A DNA stretch of 64,000 nt, taken from an uncultured Lentisphaerota bacterium (lineage in GTDB: Bacteria; Verrucomicrobiota; Lentisphaeria; Victivallales; UBA1829). The position numbers were made by a program, and so were the translations under genes. The notes beneath the pieces are model-generated. The model did no database searches. It had not been told where the DNA came from and was given only the letters and a program-made list of their open reading frames with translations. Shown here in pieces: positions 1-9,260 of this stretch; position 1 is the stretch's first letter, and each line of letters starts with the position of its first letter. The DNA is taken from the NCBI GenBank assembly GCA_900320095.1, contig ONQZ01000013.1:24596-88595 (forward strand), given 5' to 3'.

Positions 1-2
1 AG

Positions 3-3000
3 GAAGACTACGGCGAAGAGTCCGAGGAGGACACAGAAGAGGACTCCGGGGAAGAGGAAACAATCGAAGATGCGCCGGACGAGGGGTCCGGGGAACAGAC
101 GGAAGAGACCGCCCCGGTCGCGAAGGAGCATTTCCGCAGCATCCTGATGCTTTTCCCGTTCACATCCTCCTATGCGGAGCATGTATACGTCTCAAACGCC
201 GTCTCGAAGCACGTGGCGGAGCTGGACGGTCCCTACATGGTGATGCAGAAGGAATTCGACATGCTGAACGCCTCGCCGGAGGAGCTTCAGAGCCGGTTCG
301 AAAGCCTGAAGCCGCTGTTTGACAGCGGCGACGTGGCGGCCGTGATCGGCATCGGGGAGGAACTTCTGCCGCTTCTGTCCAGAAACGCCGGTCTGATCCC
401 GAAAAAAACGGCCCTGCTTCTCTTCACGGAACGCAAGCCGTCGGGAACCGAATTTGCCGGGCATGAAAACACCGGCGGCGTGTTTCTGGACAATCCCGTG
501 GAAAAATCGATCGACCTGATCTTCCAGGTCTTCCCCGGCACAAAACGCATCATCCCGCTCGCCGGACGCACGGAACCTGGAAAACGCTTTATCGACGACG
601 TCAAAAAAGAGCTGGGCGAATCGCACCCCGAAACGGAATGCGTGATTATCGACAACAACACGGTGGACACGCCCGAAATGATCCGCCGTGTCGCTCAGAG
701 CGGAAAAGATTCCGTGGTCCTGTTCCATTCGTGGTACGGGCTTAACGCCGTGAATCTGGCGTCCCTGTCGTTCTTCCTGCAGCGCCTCTGCCTCAATCCC
801 GATGTTCCGGTTTTCGCCGTTCACGATTCGATGTTCGCGTTTCACGTTGCCGGCGGTACCGTGTGCCAGTCCGAGGCGGCGGTCGGCAGACTGATCAAGC
901 TTCTTGACCCGTGCGTGGTGGACGACGAATCCGCGGATGGCAGCTGGGAAACGGTCGAAGCGAAGAAGATCATCACCGCCGGCAGTTTCCAGAGGTTCGG
1001 CATCAGTCGCCGCACCAATGCGGAGAACCTGATGATCAGGATGGACAACCAGTCGATGTTCCGCCGGGAAAACGCCCGCGCGCTGGTCGCCGTGACGTTC
1101 TCGGCCGTGCTGGTCATGGCGCTTCTCTGCTACATCGCCGTATGGGATCACTACCGGCGCCGCCTGCTGAAGCTCCTTCGCGCCGTGTTCAAACAGATCC
1201 CGAGCCGCATCGTCATCGGCAGCCGCAACGGCATCGCGCATTTCATCCACGTGGGCAAGTTCGGCGAGGACAGCGGCCTCGTGCGGTTCCCCGTGAACGA
1301 GCTCCCCGAATACGCGGACGAGACATTCCGCCACGCATGGGAGGAAGTCTTCGCGACCGGCGAGACGCAGAAATTCCAGATGGCCACGGGCAGCCGGCAC
1401 CGTTCCGTGGAAATGGCGATCTTCGAGAACAAGGAGATATTCGGACACGATACGGCGTTCTGGATCTCGCACGACGTCGAGGATCTGCTTCAGGCGCAGA
1501 ACGAACTGAAAGCCGGCCTCTCCAGCCAGGAAAAACTGAACGACATCTTCGCCGCCTCCCTGAAAAAACTCTCCGCGGACGGCACCGCCGTCGACATGAC
1601 CAACGAGGTCCTGTCGTTCATCGTCAGCAGCGTGAAGGAGCACATGAACGCGGATTTCTGCTGCATCATGCGATACGACTTCGAGGCGATGGGCATGGAG
1701 TTCTTCGTCAGCGAGGCATCCGACGGACTGACGCTGAACGCAGATACGGATTTCATCCCGTTCCTGAAAGAAAAAGACGACAATGTTTTGAAGCGGCTGG
1801 GAGAGCATCTTCCGGTGGTGCTGAAAGACTATCCGGACTTCCTCCTGAAAAAACAGGACGCTGCCGCGCAAACGGGGAACAAACGCCCGAAAAAGATCAG
1901 CCTGTGCCTGTCGCCGGTCTTCATCGACGGCAAGCTCTGGGGGCATATCGCCGCCATTCACCTGAAGTCGAAGTACGAGTTTTCCGACCTGTATGTGCAG
2001 TTCCTCCAGGGCACGGCGCACGTCGTGGAGGCCATGCTCGAATACCGATTCATCCACACCAGGCTCGAACGCGGCGAATACGAGAAGCAGCTCATCATGG
2101 AGAACCTGCCGCTGCCGCTCATCCTGCTGGACCGCAACCTCAACCTGATCCAGCGCAATTCCGCGGCGCAGAAGGACCTGCTCGGATTCCCGGACGCGCT
2201 TCACGACAAGCTCTGCCACACCGTCTTCTGCAAGGCGAAGACTCCGCCGGAGGACTGCCCGGTCCGCGGCGTCCTGAACGACCTCAAGCCGCACGTGAAG
2301 GCACTGACGTTCAACGGCAAGGACTACATGGTCAACGCCTACCCGATCCTGATCGGCGGCGAGCTCGCGAACATCCTGCTGGCGTGGTTCGACGTGACCG
2401 CGGAAAACGAAAACCAGCGCAAGCTCGAGGCCGCGCTCACAGAGGCGAAGGACGCCAGCAAGGCGAAGAGCCTCTTCCTCGCGTCCATGAGCCACGAACT
2501 CCGCACACCGCTGAACGCCGTCATCGGGTTCTGCGAACTCCTCCAGAACAGCGCGCTGTCGCGTGAAAGCCAGCTTGAATACCTCAAGTCCATCTCCGTG
2601 GCCGGCCATACCCTGCTCGACCTCATCAGCAACATCCTCGACACCTGCAAGCTCGAAACCGAGCAGATCGAACTCCAGAACGAGAAGACCGACGTCCGCA
2701 GGATCGTCACCGACATGGTCGGCATGTTCAAGTCGCTCGCCGAGAAGAAACAGCTCGCGCAGCCGCTGGTGGTCCCGGACGACCTGCCGTTCGTGGTGCT
2801 CGACCGCATGCGCCTGCGCCAGGTGCTGGTGAACCTGCTCGGCAACGCGTTCAAGTTCACTGACCGCGGCTACGTCGGCATCAAGGTCACCTGCAAGATC
2901 CTGGAACAGGGCAAGTGCCGCCTCGCCATCGCCATCCGCGACTCCGGCATCGGCATCTCGTCCGACAAGAAGGAAAAAGTCTTCGAACCGTTCGTCCAGC

Positions 3001-3668
3001 AGGATGCCGTCCGCGACACGCACGTCTACAAGGGGTCCGGCCTCGGCCTCGCCATCTGCGACCGCTACATCAAGGCGATGGGCGGCAGGATCGACCTGGA
3101 CAGCGACGTCGGAAAGGGCAGCGTCTTCACCATCGTCTTCGAGAGCATCCCGTACATCATCCCGACCGAGGAGGAGCGCAACGCCGGAAAGAACGGCGAG
3201 GCATCCGTTACGGAACAGCAGCTCCCGGCAAACGCGTTCAGCGGGGCCGCGACGCCGCAGAAGCCCACGCCGAAGGTCGATCTGACCGGATACAACGCGC
3301 TTATCGTCGACGACGTGCCGATCAACCTGAAGGTCCTCGGCGCCATGCTGAAGGGGTTCCACCTCAACATCGTGCAGGCGGACTCCGGCTCCGACGCCCT
3401 GTCGAAACAGCCCGACGCCAAGCCCGATCTCGTGCTGACCGACATGTGGATGCCCGGCATGTCCGGCGAAGAGCTCGCGCGGAATATCCGGTCTTCGGAG
3501 AACGGAGACAAGATCGTCATCATGGCGGTGACCGCGGACGTCGAAAACCAGAACAACTTCGACATGTCCGTGTTCGACGGCATCCTCCTGAAGCCCGTCA
3601 CGAAGACCTCCCTCGCGTTCGCCTTCCAGGAAATGATCGACAAGGGCCGCATCACGCCGAAGGGCTGA
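3..3668 (+). CDS. Hybrid sensor histidine kinase with periplasmic sensor and receiver domain (5' end outside window)
   Basis: The reading frame is open to the left edge, so the true start is outside; the ATG at 147 is internal. The visible part begins with a very acidic Glu/Asp/Ser stretch (nt 3-120). A region to about nt 930 follows that resembles the ABC substrate-binding fold of sensor proteins. A membrane helix lies near 1077-1143. Next come PAS/GAF-like regions (about 1200-2440), then HisKA with SMSHELRTPLN (phospho-His codon near 2493). The ATPase has N-box NLLGNAFKFTD, DSGIGIS and GSGLGLAIC (about 2830-3060). A C-terminal receiver has IVDD, phospho-Asp in LTDMWMPG (near 3441), a Thr and LLKPV. 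No HPt domain is present, so phosphate must pass to a separate partner. Signal is sensed outside the membrane, but the ligand is unknown. Confidence 0.9.
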   Translation, partial: EDYGEESEEDTEEDSGEEETIEDAPDEGSGEQTEETAPVAKEHFRSILMLFPFTSSYAEHVYVSNAVSKHVAELDGPYMVMQKEFDMLNASPEELQSRFESLKPLFDSGDVAAVIGIGEELLPLLSRNAGLIPKKTALLLFTERKPSGTEFAGHENTGGVFLDNPVEKSIDLIFQVFPGTKRIIPLAGRTEPGKRFIDDVKKELGESHPETECVIIDNNTVDTPEMIRRVAQSGKDSVVLFHSWYGLNAVNLASLSFFLQRLCLNPDVPVFAVHDSMFAFHVAGGTVCQSEAAVGRLIKLLDPCVVDDESADGSWETVEAKKIITAGSFQRFGISRRTNAENLMIRMDNQSMFRRENARALVAVTFSAVLVMALLCYIAVWDHYRRRLLKLLRAVFKQIPSRIVIGSRNGIAHFIHVGKFGEDSGLVRFPVNELPEYADETFRHAWEEVFATGETQKFQMATGSRHRSVEMAIFENKEIFGHDTAFWISHDVEDLLQAQNELKAGLSSQEKLNDIFAASLKKLSADGTAVDMTNEVLSFIVSSVKEHMNADFCCIMRYDFEAMGMEFFVSEASDGLTLNADTDFIPFLKEKDDNVLKRLGEHLPVVLKDYPDFLLKKQDAAAQTGNKRPKKISLCLSPVFIDGKLWGHIAAIHLKSKYEFSDLYVQFLQGTAHVVEAMLEYRFIHTRLERGEYEKQLIMENLPLPLILLDRNLNLIQRNSAAQKDLLGFPDALHDKLCHTVFCKAKTPPEDCPVRGVLNDLKPHVKALTFNGKDYMVNAYPILIGGELANILLAWFDVTAENENQRKLEAALTEAKDASKAKSLFLASMSHELRTPLNAVIGFCELLQNSALSRESQLEYLKSISVAGHTLLDLISNILDTCKLETEQIELQNEKTDVRRIVTDMVGMFKSLAEKKQLAQPLVVPDDLPFVVLDRMRLRQVLVNLLGNAFKFTDRGYVGIKVTCKILEQGKCRLAIAIRDSGIGISSDKKEKVFEPFVQQDAVRDTHVYKGSGLGLAICDRYIKAMGGRIDLDSDVGKGSVFTIVFESIPYIIPTEEERNAGKNGEASVTEQQLPANAFSGAATPQKPTPKVDLTGYNALIVDDVPINLKVLGAMLKGFHLNIVQADSGSDALSKQPDAKPDLVLTDMWMPGMSGEELARNIRSSENGDKIVIMAVTADVENQNNFDMSVFDGILLKPVTKTSLAFAFQEMIDKGRITPKG

Positions 3669-3741
3669 CAGGCGGCCCCGCCCTCCGCTGTCTCCACTCC
3701 GTCAAACACGGCGCAGTTTGAGCGGAACGGGCTGTTTCCGT

Positions 3742-3769
3742 TTGCATTTCCCTCGCCGCATGCTATATT
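3742..3769 (+). promoter_or_regulatory. Predicted promoter of dapL-rsmE
   Basis: TTGCAT (3742-3747), 16 bp, TATATT (3764-3769), 43 bp before the dapL start. Confidence 0.55.
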
Positions 3770-3812
3770 ATTGTTTGCTTATTTTTCAGAACCAGAAAGG
3801 ACTTTTTGCGCC

Positions 3813-5054
3813 ATGTCTCAGGAAAACTTCCTCCAGCAGAATTTCGCCGCCAGAATCGGCGGTTCCAACTTCGGCAAAGACACCAAGATCTACAAGTTCG
3901 AAAAGATCAAACGCGCCAAACGCGCCGCCGCCGCGGAAAACCCCGGCGTCGAGCTGATCGACATGGGCGTGGGCGAGCCCGACGACATGGCGTTCCCGTC
4001 CGTGGTCGCCCGCCTCGCGGAAGAAGCCGCGAAATGGGAAAACCGCACCTACGCCGACAACGGCTGCGCTGACTTCAAGGCGGCCGCCGCCCGCTACATG
4101 AAGGCGCTGTACGGCGTCGAGCTCGATTCCGATACGCAGATCGTCCACGCCATCGGCAGCAAATCCGCCCTCACGCTCCTCCCGTCCTGCTTCATCAACC
4201 CCGGCGACATCGCCGTCCTGACCGTCCCCGGCTACGGTGTGCTCGGCACCTGGACCGAATACCTCGGCGGCGAAGTCGTGAAGCTCCCGCTCCTCGAGGA
4301 AAACGGGTTCCTGCCCGACCTGGAGTCCCTCACGGAAGACCAGCGCAAACGCGCCAAACTGCTCTACCTGAACTACCCGAACAACCCGACCGGTGCGTCC
4401 GCCACCGTCGAATTCTTCACGAAGGCGGTCGAGTTCGCCCGGCAGAACCACATCCTCATCGTGAGCGACGCCGCCTACGCGCCGCTGAACTTCACCGGCA
4501 AGCCGCTGAGCATCCTCTCCATCCCCGGCGCGTTCGAGTGCTGCGTGGAACTCCACAGCATGTCCAAGGGCTTCAACATGACCGGCTGGCGTCTCAGCTG
4601 GGTCTGCGGCAATCCGCTCGCCGTGAAGGCGTTCGCGACCGTGAAGGACAACGCCGACAGCGGACAGTTCCTCGCGATCCAGAAGGCCGCCATCGCCGCG
4701 CTCGACGACCAGGCCGCCATCACCCCTGCGATCTGCGAGAAATACCACCGCCGCCTCGCCAGCATGGTCGAGACGCTGAAGAAACTCGGCTTCAACGCCA
4801 AGGTCCCCGCCGGCAGCTTCTACCTCTACGTGAAGGCGCCGAAGGCGACCGCGGACGGCACGCAGTTCGAGAACGGCGAGGCATTCAGCCAGTGGCTCAT
4901 CCGCAACAAGCTCATCAGCTCCGTGCCGTGGGACGACGCCGGACACTTCGTCCGCTTCAGCGCCACGTTCGTCGCGCGCGGCGGCATCGAGGATGAAAAA
5001 CGCGTCCTCGACGAGTTTGCGCGCCGTCTGGGCGACTGCAAGTTCGTTTTCTGA
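3813..5054 (+). CDS. dapL: LL-diaminopimelate aminotransferase-like class I aminotransferase
   Basis: PLP enzyme of fold type I. The DapL family converts tetrahydrodipicolinate to LL-diaminopimelate for lysine and peptidoglycan. Family marks are IDMGVGEPDD and YADNGCADF near the N-terminus, LNYPNNPTGA in the middle, and the PLP lysine in SMSKGFNMTGWR. The length of 413 aa fits DapL. ATG 3813 is chosen over an upstream TTG because AGAAAGGA lies about 12 bp before it. The next gene, rsmE, follows after 46 bp with no terminator, so the two are probably cotranscribed. The substrate is inferred from family resemblance; another class I aminotransferase role is possible. Confidence 0.8.
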   Translation: MSQENFLQQNFAARIGGSNFGKDTKIYKFEKIKRAKRAAAAENPGVELIDMGVGEPDDMAFPSVVARLAEEAAKWENRTYADNGCADFKAAAARYMKALYGVELDSDTQIVHAIGSKSALTLLPSCFINPGDIAVLTVPGYGVLGTWTEYLGGEVVKLPLLEENGFLPDLESLTEDQRKRAKLLYLNYPNNPTGASATVEFFTKAVEFARQNHILIVSDAAYAPLNFTGKPLSILSIPGAFECCVELHSMSKGFNMTGWRLSWVCGNPLAVKAFATVKDNADSGQFLAIQKAAIAALDDQAAITPAICEKYHRRLASMVETLKKLGFNAKVPAGSFYLYVKAPKATADGTQFENGEAFSQWLIRNKLISSVPWDDAGHFVRFSATFVARGGIEDEKRVLDEFARRLGDCKFVF

Positions 5055-5100
5055 TCCCACCTTTTTCCGCATTATTCACACGCAAGGAGCCGGTTTCCCG

Positions 5101-5805
5101 ATGCATGCGTTCCGTTTCGACGACCTCGCCTCGACCGAACCCGGCTCTTCGTTTTGCCTCGATTCGAGGGAGGAAGCCCACCTCTTCCGTATCCTCCGGG
5201 CGCGTCCCGGCGAAACGGTCGCGGTGATGGACGGACACGGCACGCTCGGAACGGCGGTCGTCGAGGCGGATCATCGGCTGCGCCTCGAATCGAAGCGCAC
5301 TGTGCCGCCGCCCGTGCGCCGTCTGCATCTCTATTTCGCGCCGCCGAAAAAACAGAAGCTCGACGCCCTGCTGAAACAGGCGGTCGAGCTGGGCGTGTAC
5401 GCGCTTGTGCCCGTGCTCTGCGAACGGTCCGTCGTTCAGCCTGGCGAAAACTCGGTCGCGGGCCGCTGGATGGACCTGCTTTTCGAAGCCTGCAAGCAGT
5501 CGGGCAATCCGTTCCTCCCCGCCGTGGCAAACCCGATGCCGTTCGCGGCGGCGCTCGCGCACGCCCGCGAGACCTGCGGCGCGCTGATCACCGGGTCCAA
5601 CCGGACGGGCGTCTTCCCCGAACTCGGCACAGCCTCTGATGTCGCGTTCTTCGTCGGGCCGGAGGGCGGGTTCACGGACGCCGAAACGGACGCGATGTTC
5701 GCAGCCGGAGCCGCTCCGCTCAGGATCGGGGACTGGACGCTCCGCGTGGAGACCGCCGCGGTCGCCGGACTGGGCGTGCTGAACGTCCTAATGAATCGCA
5801 CCTGA
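5101..5805 (+). CDS. rsmE: 16S rRNA (uracil-1498-N3)-methyltransferase
   Basis: SPOUT-fold RNA methylase that modifies U1498 of 16S rRNA using S-adenosylmethionine. The N-terminal PUA-like part contains HLFRILRARPGE. The C-terminal trefoil-knot part has FVGPEGGFTDAE, then LGDWTLRVETAA-like residues (here IGDWTLRVETAA) near the end; both are RsmE signatures. The ATG at 5101 has AAGGAG at 5084-5089. The length of 234 aa is normal. It is the last gene of the dapL unit and ends 19 bp before a two-hairpin repeat that may also stop transcription. Confidence 0.9.
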   Translation: MHAFRFDDLASTEPGSSFCLDSREEAHLFRILRARPGETVAVMDGHGTLGTAVVEADHRLRLESKRTVPPPVRRLHLYFAPPKKQKLDALLKQAVELGVYALVPVLCERSVVQPGENSVAGRWMDLLFEACKQSGNPFLPAVANPMPFAAALAHARETCGALITGSNRTGVFPELGTASDVAFFVGPEGGFTDAETDAMFAAGAAPLRIGDWTLRVETAAVAGLGVLNVLMNRT

Positions 5806-5824
5806 AAGCCGACATGCTTTATCC

Positions 5825-5870
5825 GTGTCCGAGCGAAGCCGGACACTGCCGCAGTTGAGGCTTCGCCTCA
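5825..5870. repeat. Two-hairpin intergenic repeat, copy 1
   Basis: Hairpin A is GTGTCCG / CGGACAC (5825-5846) with loop AGCGAAGC. A 9-nt linker TGCCGCAGT follows. Hairpin B is TGAGGC TTC GCCTCA (5856-5870). It lies between the convergent ends of rsmE and the metallophosphoesterase, whose stop codon (5868-5870) is the edge of hairpin B. Four related copies occur in the window. Confidence 0.75.
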
Positions 5871-6980
5871 TTCAGGCTTGCGCAGGATGATCTCCGTGAT
5901 CTCCGGCGGGACGTCGAGCCGGAACATGAATCCGTTCCAGAGGCCCGCGCCGTTGCTCACGTACAGCGTCATATCCCCCACCTGATACTTGCCGGAGACA
6001 AACCCCTTGTTTGCGGTTTTCACCAGCAGGGCGGGCAGCCCGGCGATCATGCCTCCGTGCGTATGCCCGGAGAGCTGAAGCGAGACGGGGTACTTCGCAT
6101 AGTCGCGCGCAAACCTCGGCTGATGCGACAGCAGGACGACCGGAGCGCCCCCGGGAGCCCCGGCAAGCGTCTTGTCCAGATCGGGCGTTTCCCGCCCGGC
6201 GTGCCACTTGCTGCTCTTGTTGTCGTCGGGCACCCCGGCGATCACGAGCTGTGCGCCGTCCTTTTCGATCACGATGTGGCGGTTGAGCAGCGTTTCGATG
6301 CCGACGGAGTCGAGGAACGCGATCCATTCGTCGAGTCCGCGGAAATACTCGTGGTTGCCGGGCGAGGAGTAGACGCCGTATTTCGCGTGCAGGTCGCCGA
6401 GCTGGTGCATGTTCGGCTTGATCTCGTCCGGCTTCAGGTCGCCCAGGTCGCCGCCCAGCAGAATCAGGTCGGGATGCACGGCGTTGGCGCGGCAGACGAC
6501 GGTCCAGAGGTAATTCGGCAGGCTGGTTTTGCTGATGTGCGTGTCGGTGATGTACACGATGCGGAATCCGTCGAACGCGTCCGGCAGGCCGGGGATCGTG
6601 ATCGCCACGGGTTTGACCTTCGGCGGACGCACCGCGCTGATCTCGCCCCACGCCGCCAGGAAGCCGGAGAGGATCAGGATGGCCGCGATGCCGTATTTCT
6701 GGTTCGGGATGCGGCGTTTTTTGAGGTGCATGACGAGCAGGACTATGTCCCGCAGGAAGAAGAACGGCGTGGAGAAGACAAGAACGCCGGACCCCCAGGC
6801 GACGATCAGAAGCGCAATACGGGGCAGGATCCCCGTGAAGATCACGAACTGGACCGCGATTGCGAAAAAGAACAGCCCCAGCGCGATGAGCGGGCGGTAT
6901 TTTTTATTGACGGGCAGCGACAGCCCGATGCTGCACGGCGCGTATGCGACGGCGAGAAGAAGCAGAGTGATCCAGAACAT
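5868..6980 (-). CDS. Membrane-anchored metallophosphoesterase (YkuE/YaeI-like)
   Basis: Calcineurin-like phosphoesterase with about four N-terminal membrane helices (residues 1-120) and a catalytic domain after them, 370 aa in all. Metal-site motifs are in order: ITDTHIS, GGDLGD, SPGNHEYF, LLSHQP and LSGHTHGGM. Proteins of this family hydrolyse phosphoesters such as lipid pyrophosphates or UDP-sugars at the membrane; the substrate here is not evident. It is transcribed alone, away from the MBL-fold gene. Its stop codon is part of the copy 1 repeat hairpin. Confidence 0.85.
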   Translation of the reverse strand: MFWITLLLLAVAYAPCSIGLSLPVNKKYRPLIALGLFFFAIAVQFVIFTGILPRIALLIVAWGSGVLVFSTPFFFLRDIVLLVMHLKKRRIPNQKYGIAAILILSGFLAAWGEISAVRPPKVKPVAITIPGLPDAFDGFRIVYITDTHISKTSLPNYLWTVVCRANAVHPDLILLGGDLGDLKPDEIKPNMHQLGDLHAKYGVYSSPGNHEYFRGLDEWIAFLDSVGIETLLNRHIVIEKDGAQLVIAGVPDDNKSSKWHAGRETPDLDKTLAGAPGGAPVVLLSHQPRFARDYAKYPVSLQLSGHTHGGMIAGLPALLVKTANKGFVSGKYQVGDMTLYVSNGAGLWNGFMFRLDVPPEITEIILRKPE

Positions 6981-7081
6981 GGTAAAGGCTCCGAAACTTG
7001 AAAAAACAGAAAAAACGGTCCGAAATGAGCCGGAAAACGGAAATTTCTTTAATTTAGACGCGTTTTCTTTTTTTTCAAGGT

Positions 7082-7109
7082 TTGATTTTTCGATTTTTTA
7101 TAGTATATT
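7082..7109 (+). promoter_or_regulatory. Predicted promoter of the MBL-fold gene
   Basis: TTGATT (7082-7087), 16 bp, TATATT (7104-7109). An overlapping TATAGT begins at 7099. Confidence 0.5.
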
Positions 7110-7163
7110 GTTGGAAAAACGTTTTCCGATTTACCACGCATGACCAGAACCACGAGGTGCGAT

Positions 7164-8024
7164 ATGAAATTGTTTACCGCAGTCGCCGCCATATTCTGCG
7201 CCGGAGCCGCGGCGTTCGCGGCGGATTCCGCCGACGTGAAGGAGTTCACGTTCGCCAACGACGTGAAGGTGTACGCCATCCGCGACAAGGCCACGACGAT
7301 GAAGGGCACGCTCTTCACCGACTATACCAAGACGTCCTCCCTCAAGAAGAAGGACCTGAAGAAGGAGTACCCGTCGTCCGTCAACTGCTTCGTGATGCGC
7401 TACAACTTCAAGACTTACCTCATTGACGCGGGCAATTTCGATCCGAATGGCTCGCTCGTCAAAAAGCTTGCAAGCATCAACATCCGTCCGACCGCGGTCG
7501 ACTACATCCTGCTCACCCATCTGCATCCGGACCACGTCGGCGGGCTCGTCGACAAGGACGGCAAAGCGGTCTTCCCGAACGCGAAGGTCTACCTGTCCTA
7601 CGAGGAATGGAAGCACTGGAGCCCGATCATCGCGAAGCAGAAACCGGACGAACTCCTGCGCCAGTTCCGCGACGCCTACAACGGGCGCATCCAGACCCTG
7701 AACTTCGGCGAACCCATCGTGCCCGGTCTGTACGCTGTGAAGGCGGTCGGGCACACCCCCGGCCACTGCTACTACCGCCAGGGCAAGCTCCGTTTCGTCG
7801 GCGACGTGGTGCACGCGGTCGATCTTCAGGTCGCGCATCCCGAGTATTGCGCCTCGTTCGACGCCGACCAGAAACAGGCCTACCAGACCCGCGTGTCGTT
7901 CCTGGAGACCATGAGCAAGGAAGGCAACATCGTGCTGGGCGCTCATATTCCGTTCCCCGGCATCGGCTACATCATGAAGGAGGAGAAGGGTTACAAGTTC
8001 GATCCGTATACGCCGAAAAAATGA
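7164..8024 (+). CDS. Exported MBL-fold metallo-hydrolase
   Basis: Metallo-beta-lactamase superfamily protein of 286 aa with a cleavable signal peptide (MKLFTAVAAIFCAGAAAFAA), so it acts in the periplasm. The zinc motif LTHLHPDHVGG is intact. The further ligands lie in GHTPGHCYY, FVGDVVH and LGAHIPFPG. The superfamily includes lactonases and other hydrolases; this one resembles the AiiA/quorum-lactonase-like branch only in general layout, and the substrate is unknown. ATG 7164 is preferred to upstream 7140 because it begins the signal peptide and has ACGAGGTG just before it. It stands alone, with its own promoter. Confidence 0.8.
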   Translation: MKLFTAVAAIFCAGAAAFAADSADVKEFTFANDVKVYAIRDKATTMKGTLFTDYTKTSSLKKKDLKKEYPSSVNCFVMRYNFKTYLIDAGNFDPNGSLVKKLASINIRPTAVDYILLTHLHPDHVGGLVDKDGKAVFPNAKVYLSYEEWKHWSPIIAKQKPDELLRQFRDAYNGRIQTLNFGEPIVPGLYAVKAVGHTPGHCYYRQGKLRFVGDVVHAVDLQVAHPEYCASFDADQKQAYQTRVSFLETMSKEGNIVLGAHIPFPGIGYIMKEEKGYKFDPYTPKK

Positions 8025-8118
8025 TTGCCGGCCATCGGTTTTTTCTTTAAAACCTATTGCAACCGCGTCTTTTTTCCGAAAACCACGATTTTTTTCCGCT
8101 TTTTTGGCGATTTGCTAT

Positions 8119-8146
8119 TTGCATTTCTCAGGAAATCCGGTATAAT
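8119..8146 (+). promoter_or_regulatory. Predicted promoter of the pseudopilin gene
   Basis: TTGCAT (8119-8124), 16 bp, perfect TATAAT (8141-8146). This is the closest match to the sigma-70 -10 consensus in the window. It leaves a leader of about 94 nt that is AC-rich. Confidence 0.6.
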
Positions 8147-8246
8147 ATATAATGCGCGTTGTTTCCCGTTGCGGAAATACGCCTCTATCCCGAAACATAC
8201 AAACATAACATACACAAAACAAAACAAACCGAAAGGCAAGCTCAAA

Positions 8247-9092
8247 ATGAAACATTGCAAACAGGCGTTTACCCTCATTGAGCTGCTGGTCGTCATCTGC
8301 ATCATCGCGATTCTGGCGTCCATGCTCCTCCCCGCCCTGCAGAGTGCACGTGAAAGCGCCAGCAGCGCGACCTGCATCAGCAACCTCGGGCAGTTCTCCA
8401 AGGCGTTCCAGATGTATGCCACCAACTACAACGACTACATGCCCGCGCTCACCGATCCGCAGGGCGGCAGCTGCAGCTGGGAATACGCCCTGATCGACGC
8501 CCTCGGACAGGACAGAAACAATTCCCCGTTCAGAAAGTCCTTCTTCTGCGACGCCGACGGCTCCAGCGAAACGATTTCGGCCAACAAGAAATCCTACAGC
8601 CTCAACAACCTGCAGGAAGCCATCCACCCCTACCTCCCGAATACGCTCGGCCCCAACGGCGTGCTTTCGACGAAGGGTGCGAACCTCGGTTACATCAGCG
8701 GCAACAAGACCACGGCCGTCTTCACCGCTTCCGACCTGATCGTCATCGGCGAAAACGTCTCCTCGTCCAATAACTTCGGCACTGCCAGCTTCAGCAAGAC
8801 CGACGTCAACAGCCCCGGTTCCGCCAGCCCGATCCAGCAGCAGGTCTCCATTTACAAGCGCCTCACCTCCCACAACACCGCCGGCGAGCTCTACCTCGAC
8901 GGTCACGCCAGACACGTCAAGCCGCAGCAGACCCTCCCGACCAAGGACGGTCTCCTGGTCGCCAAGAAGACCCAGATGTCCGACAGCAACCCGAGCGGCA
9001 TCGCCTCCAAGGGCATCGGCAGCTGGACCGATTGCTTCAAGCGCAAAGAAAGCTCTGCCGCAGCCTGCTCCGGCGACTGCCACAAGAAATAA
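8247..9092 (+). CDS. Type II/IV-like pseudopilin with prepilin cleavage site
   Basis: The N-terminus QAFTLIELLVVICIIAILA is the prepilin methylation/cleavage segment (cleavage before the Phe) followed by the hydrophobic helix. The residue before the cut is Ala, not the usual Gly. The protein is 281 aa. Near residue 217 it has HNTAGELYLDGH, an H-X8-DG variant of the H-X9-DG motif seen in the large pseudopilin families of Lentisphaerae and Planctomycetes. Such proteins are made in many copies per genome and are presumed exported by a type II-like machine. ATG 8247 has GAAAGG about 10 bp upstream. It is a single-gene unit with its own promoter and terminator. Confidence 0.85.
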   Translation: MKHCKQAFTLIELLVVICIIAILASMLLPALQSARESASSATCISNLGQFSKAFQMYATNYNDYMPALTDPQGGSCSWEYALIDALGQDRNNSPFRKSFFCDADGSSETISANKKSYSLNNLQEAIHPYLPNTLGPNGVLSTKGANLGYISGNKTTAVFTASDLIVIGENVSSSNNFGTASFSKTDVNSPGSASPIQQQVSIYKRLTSHNTAGELYLDGHARHVKPQQTLPTKDGLLVAKKTQMSDSNPSGIASKGIGSWTDCFKRKESSAAACSGDCHKK

Positions 9093-9112
9093 TCAATCCT
9101 TTCGGATTCCTT

Positions 9113-9147
9113 ACGGGACTTCGCAAATCGCGGGGTCCCGTTTTTTT
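9113..9147 (+). terminator. Rho-independent terminator after the pseudopilin gene
   Basis: Stem ACGGGAC / GTCCCG (9113-9140), followed by seven T residues. Confidence 0.8.
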
Positions 9148-9221
9148 GCGTTTGATTTCCGTTTTTCCGGACCGCCTTTTTGATTCAAAACAAAGATTTT
9201 AAAAAATATGGAAAAAACCGC

Positions 9222-9250
9222 TTGACTTTTTTTTACACATGATATAGTAT
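9222..9250 (+). promoter_or_regulatory. Predicted promoter of the small membrane-protein gene
   Basis: TTGACT (9222-9227) and TATAGTAT (9243-9250). Spacing is 15 bp to TATAGT, or 17 bp to TAGTAT. Confidence 0.55.
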
Positions 9251-9260
9251 TGAAAATAAA

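Noticed and set aside
192..3362. 1056-codon reverse-strand ORF opposite the hybrid kinase
   Set aside because: It is the codon-biased mirror of a kinase with clear motifs; its product is low-complexity and matches nothing.
3668..3720. Terminator after the hybrid kinase
   Set aside because: GACAG..CGG / CCG..CTGTC can pair, but no T run follows, so I do not call it.
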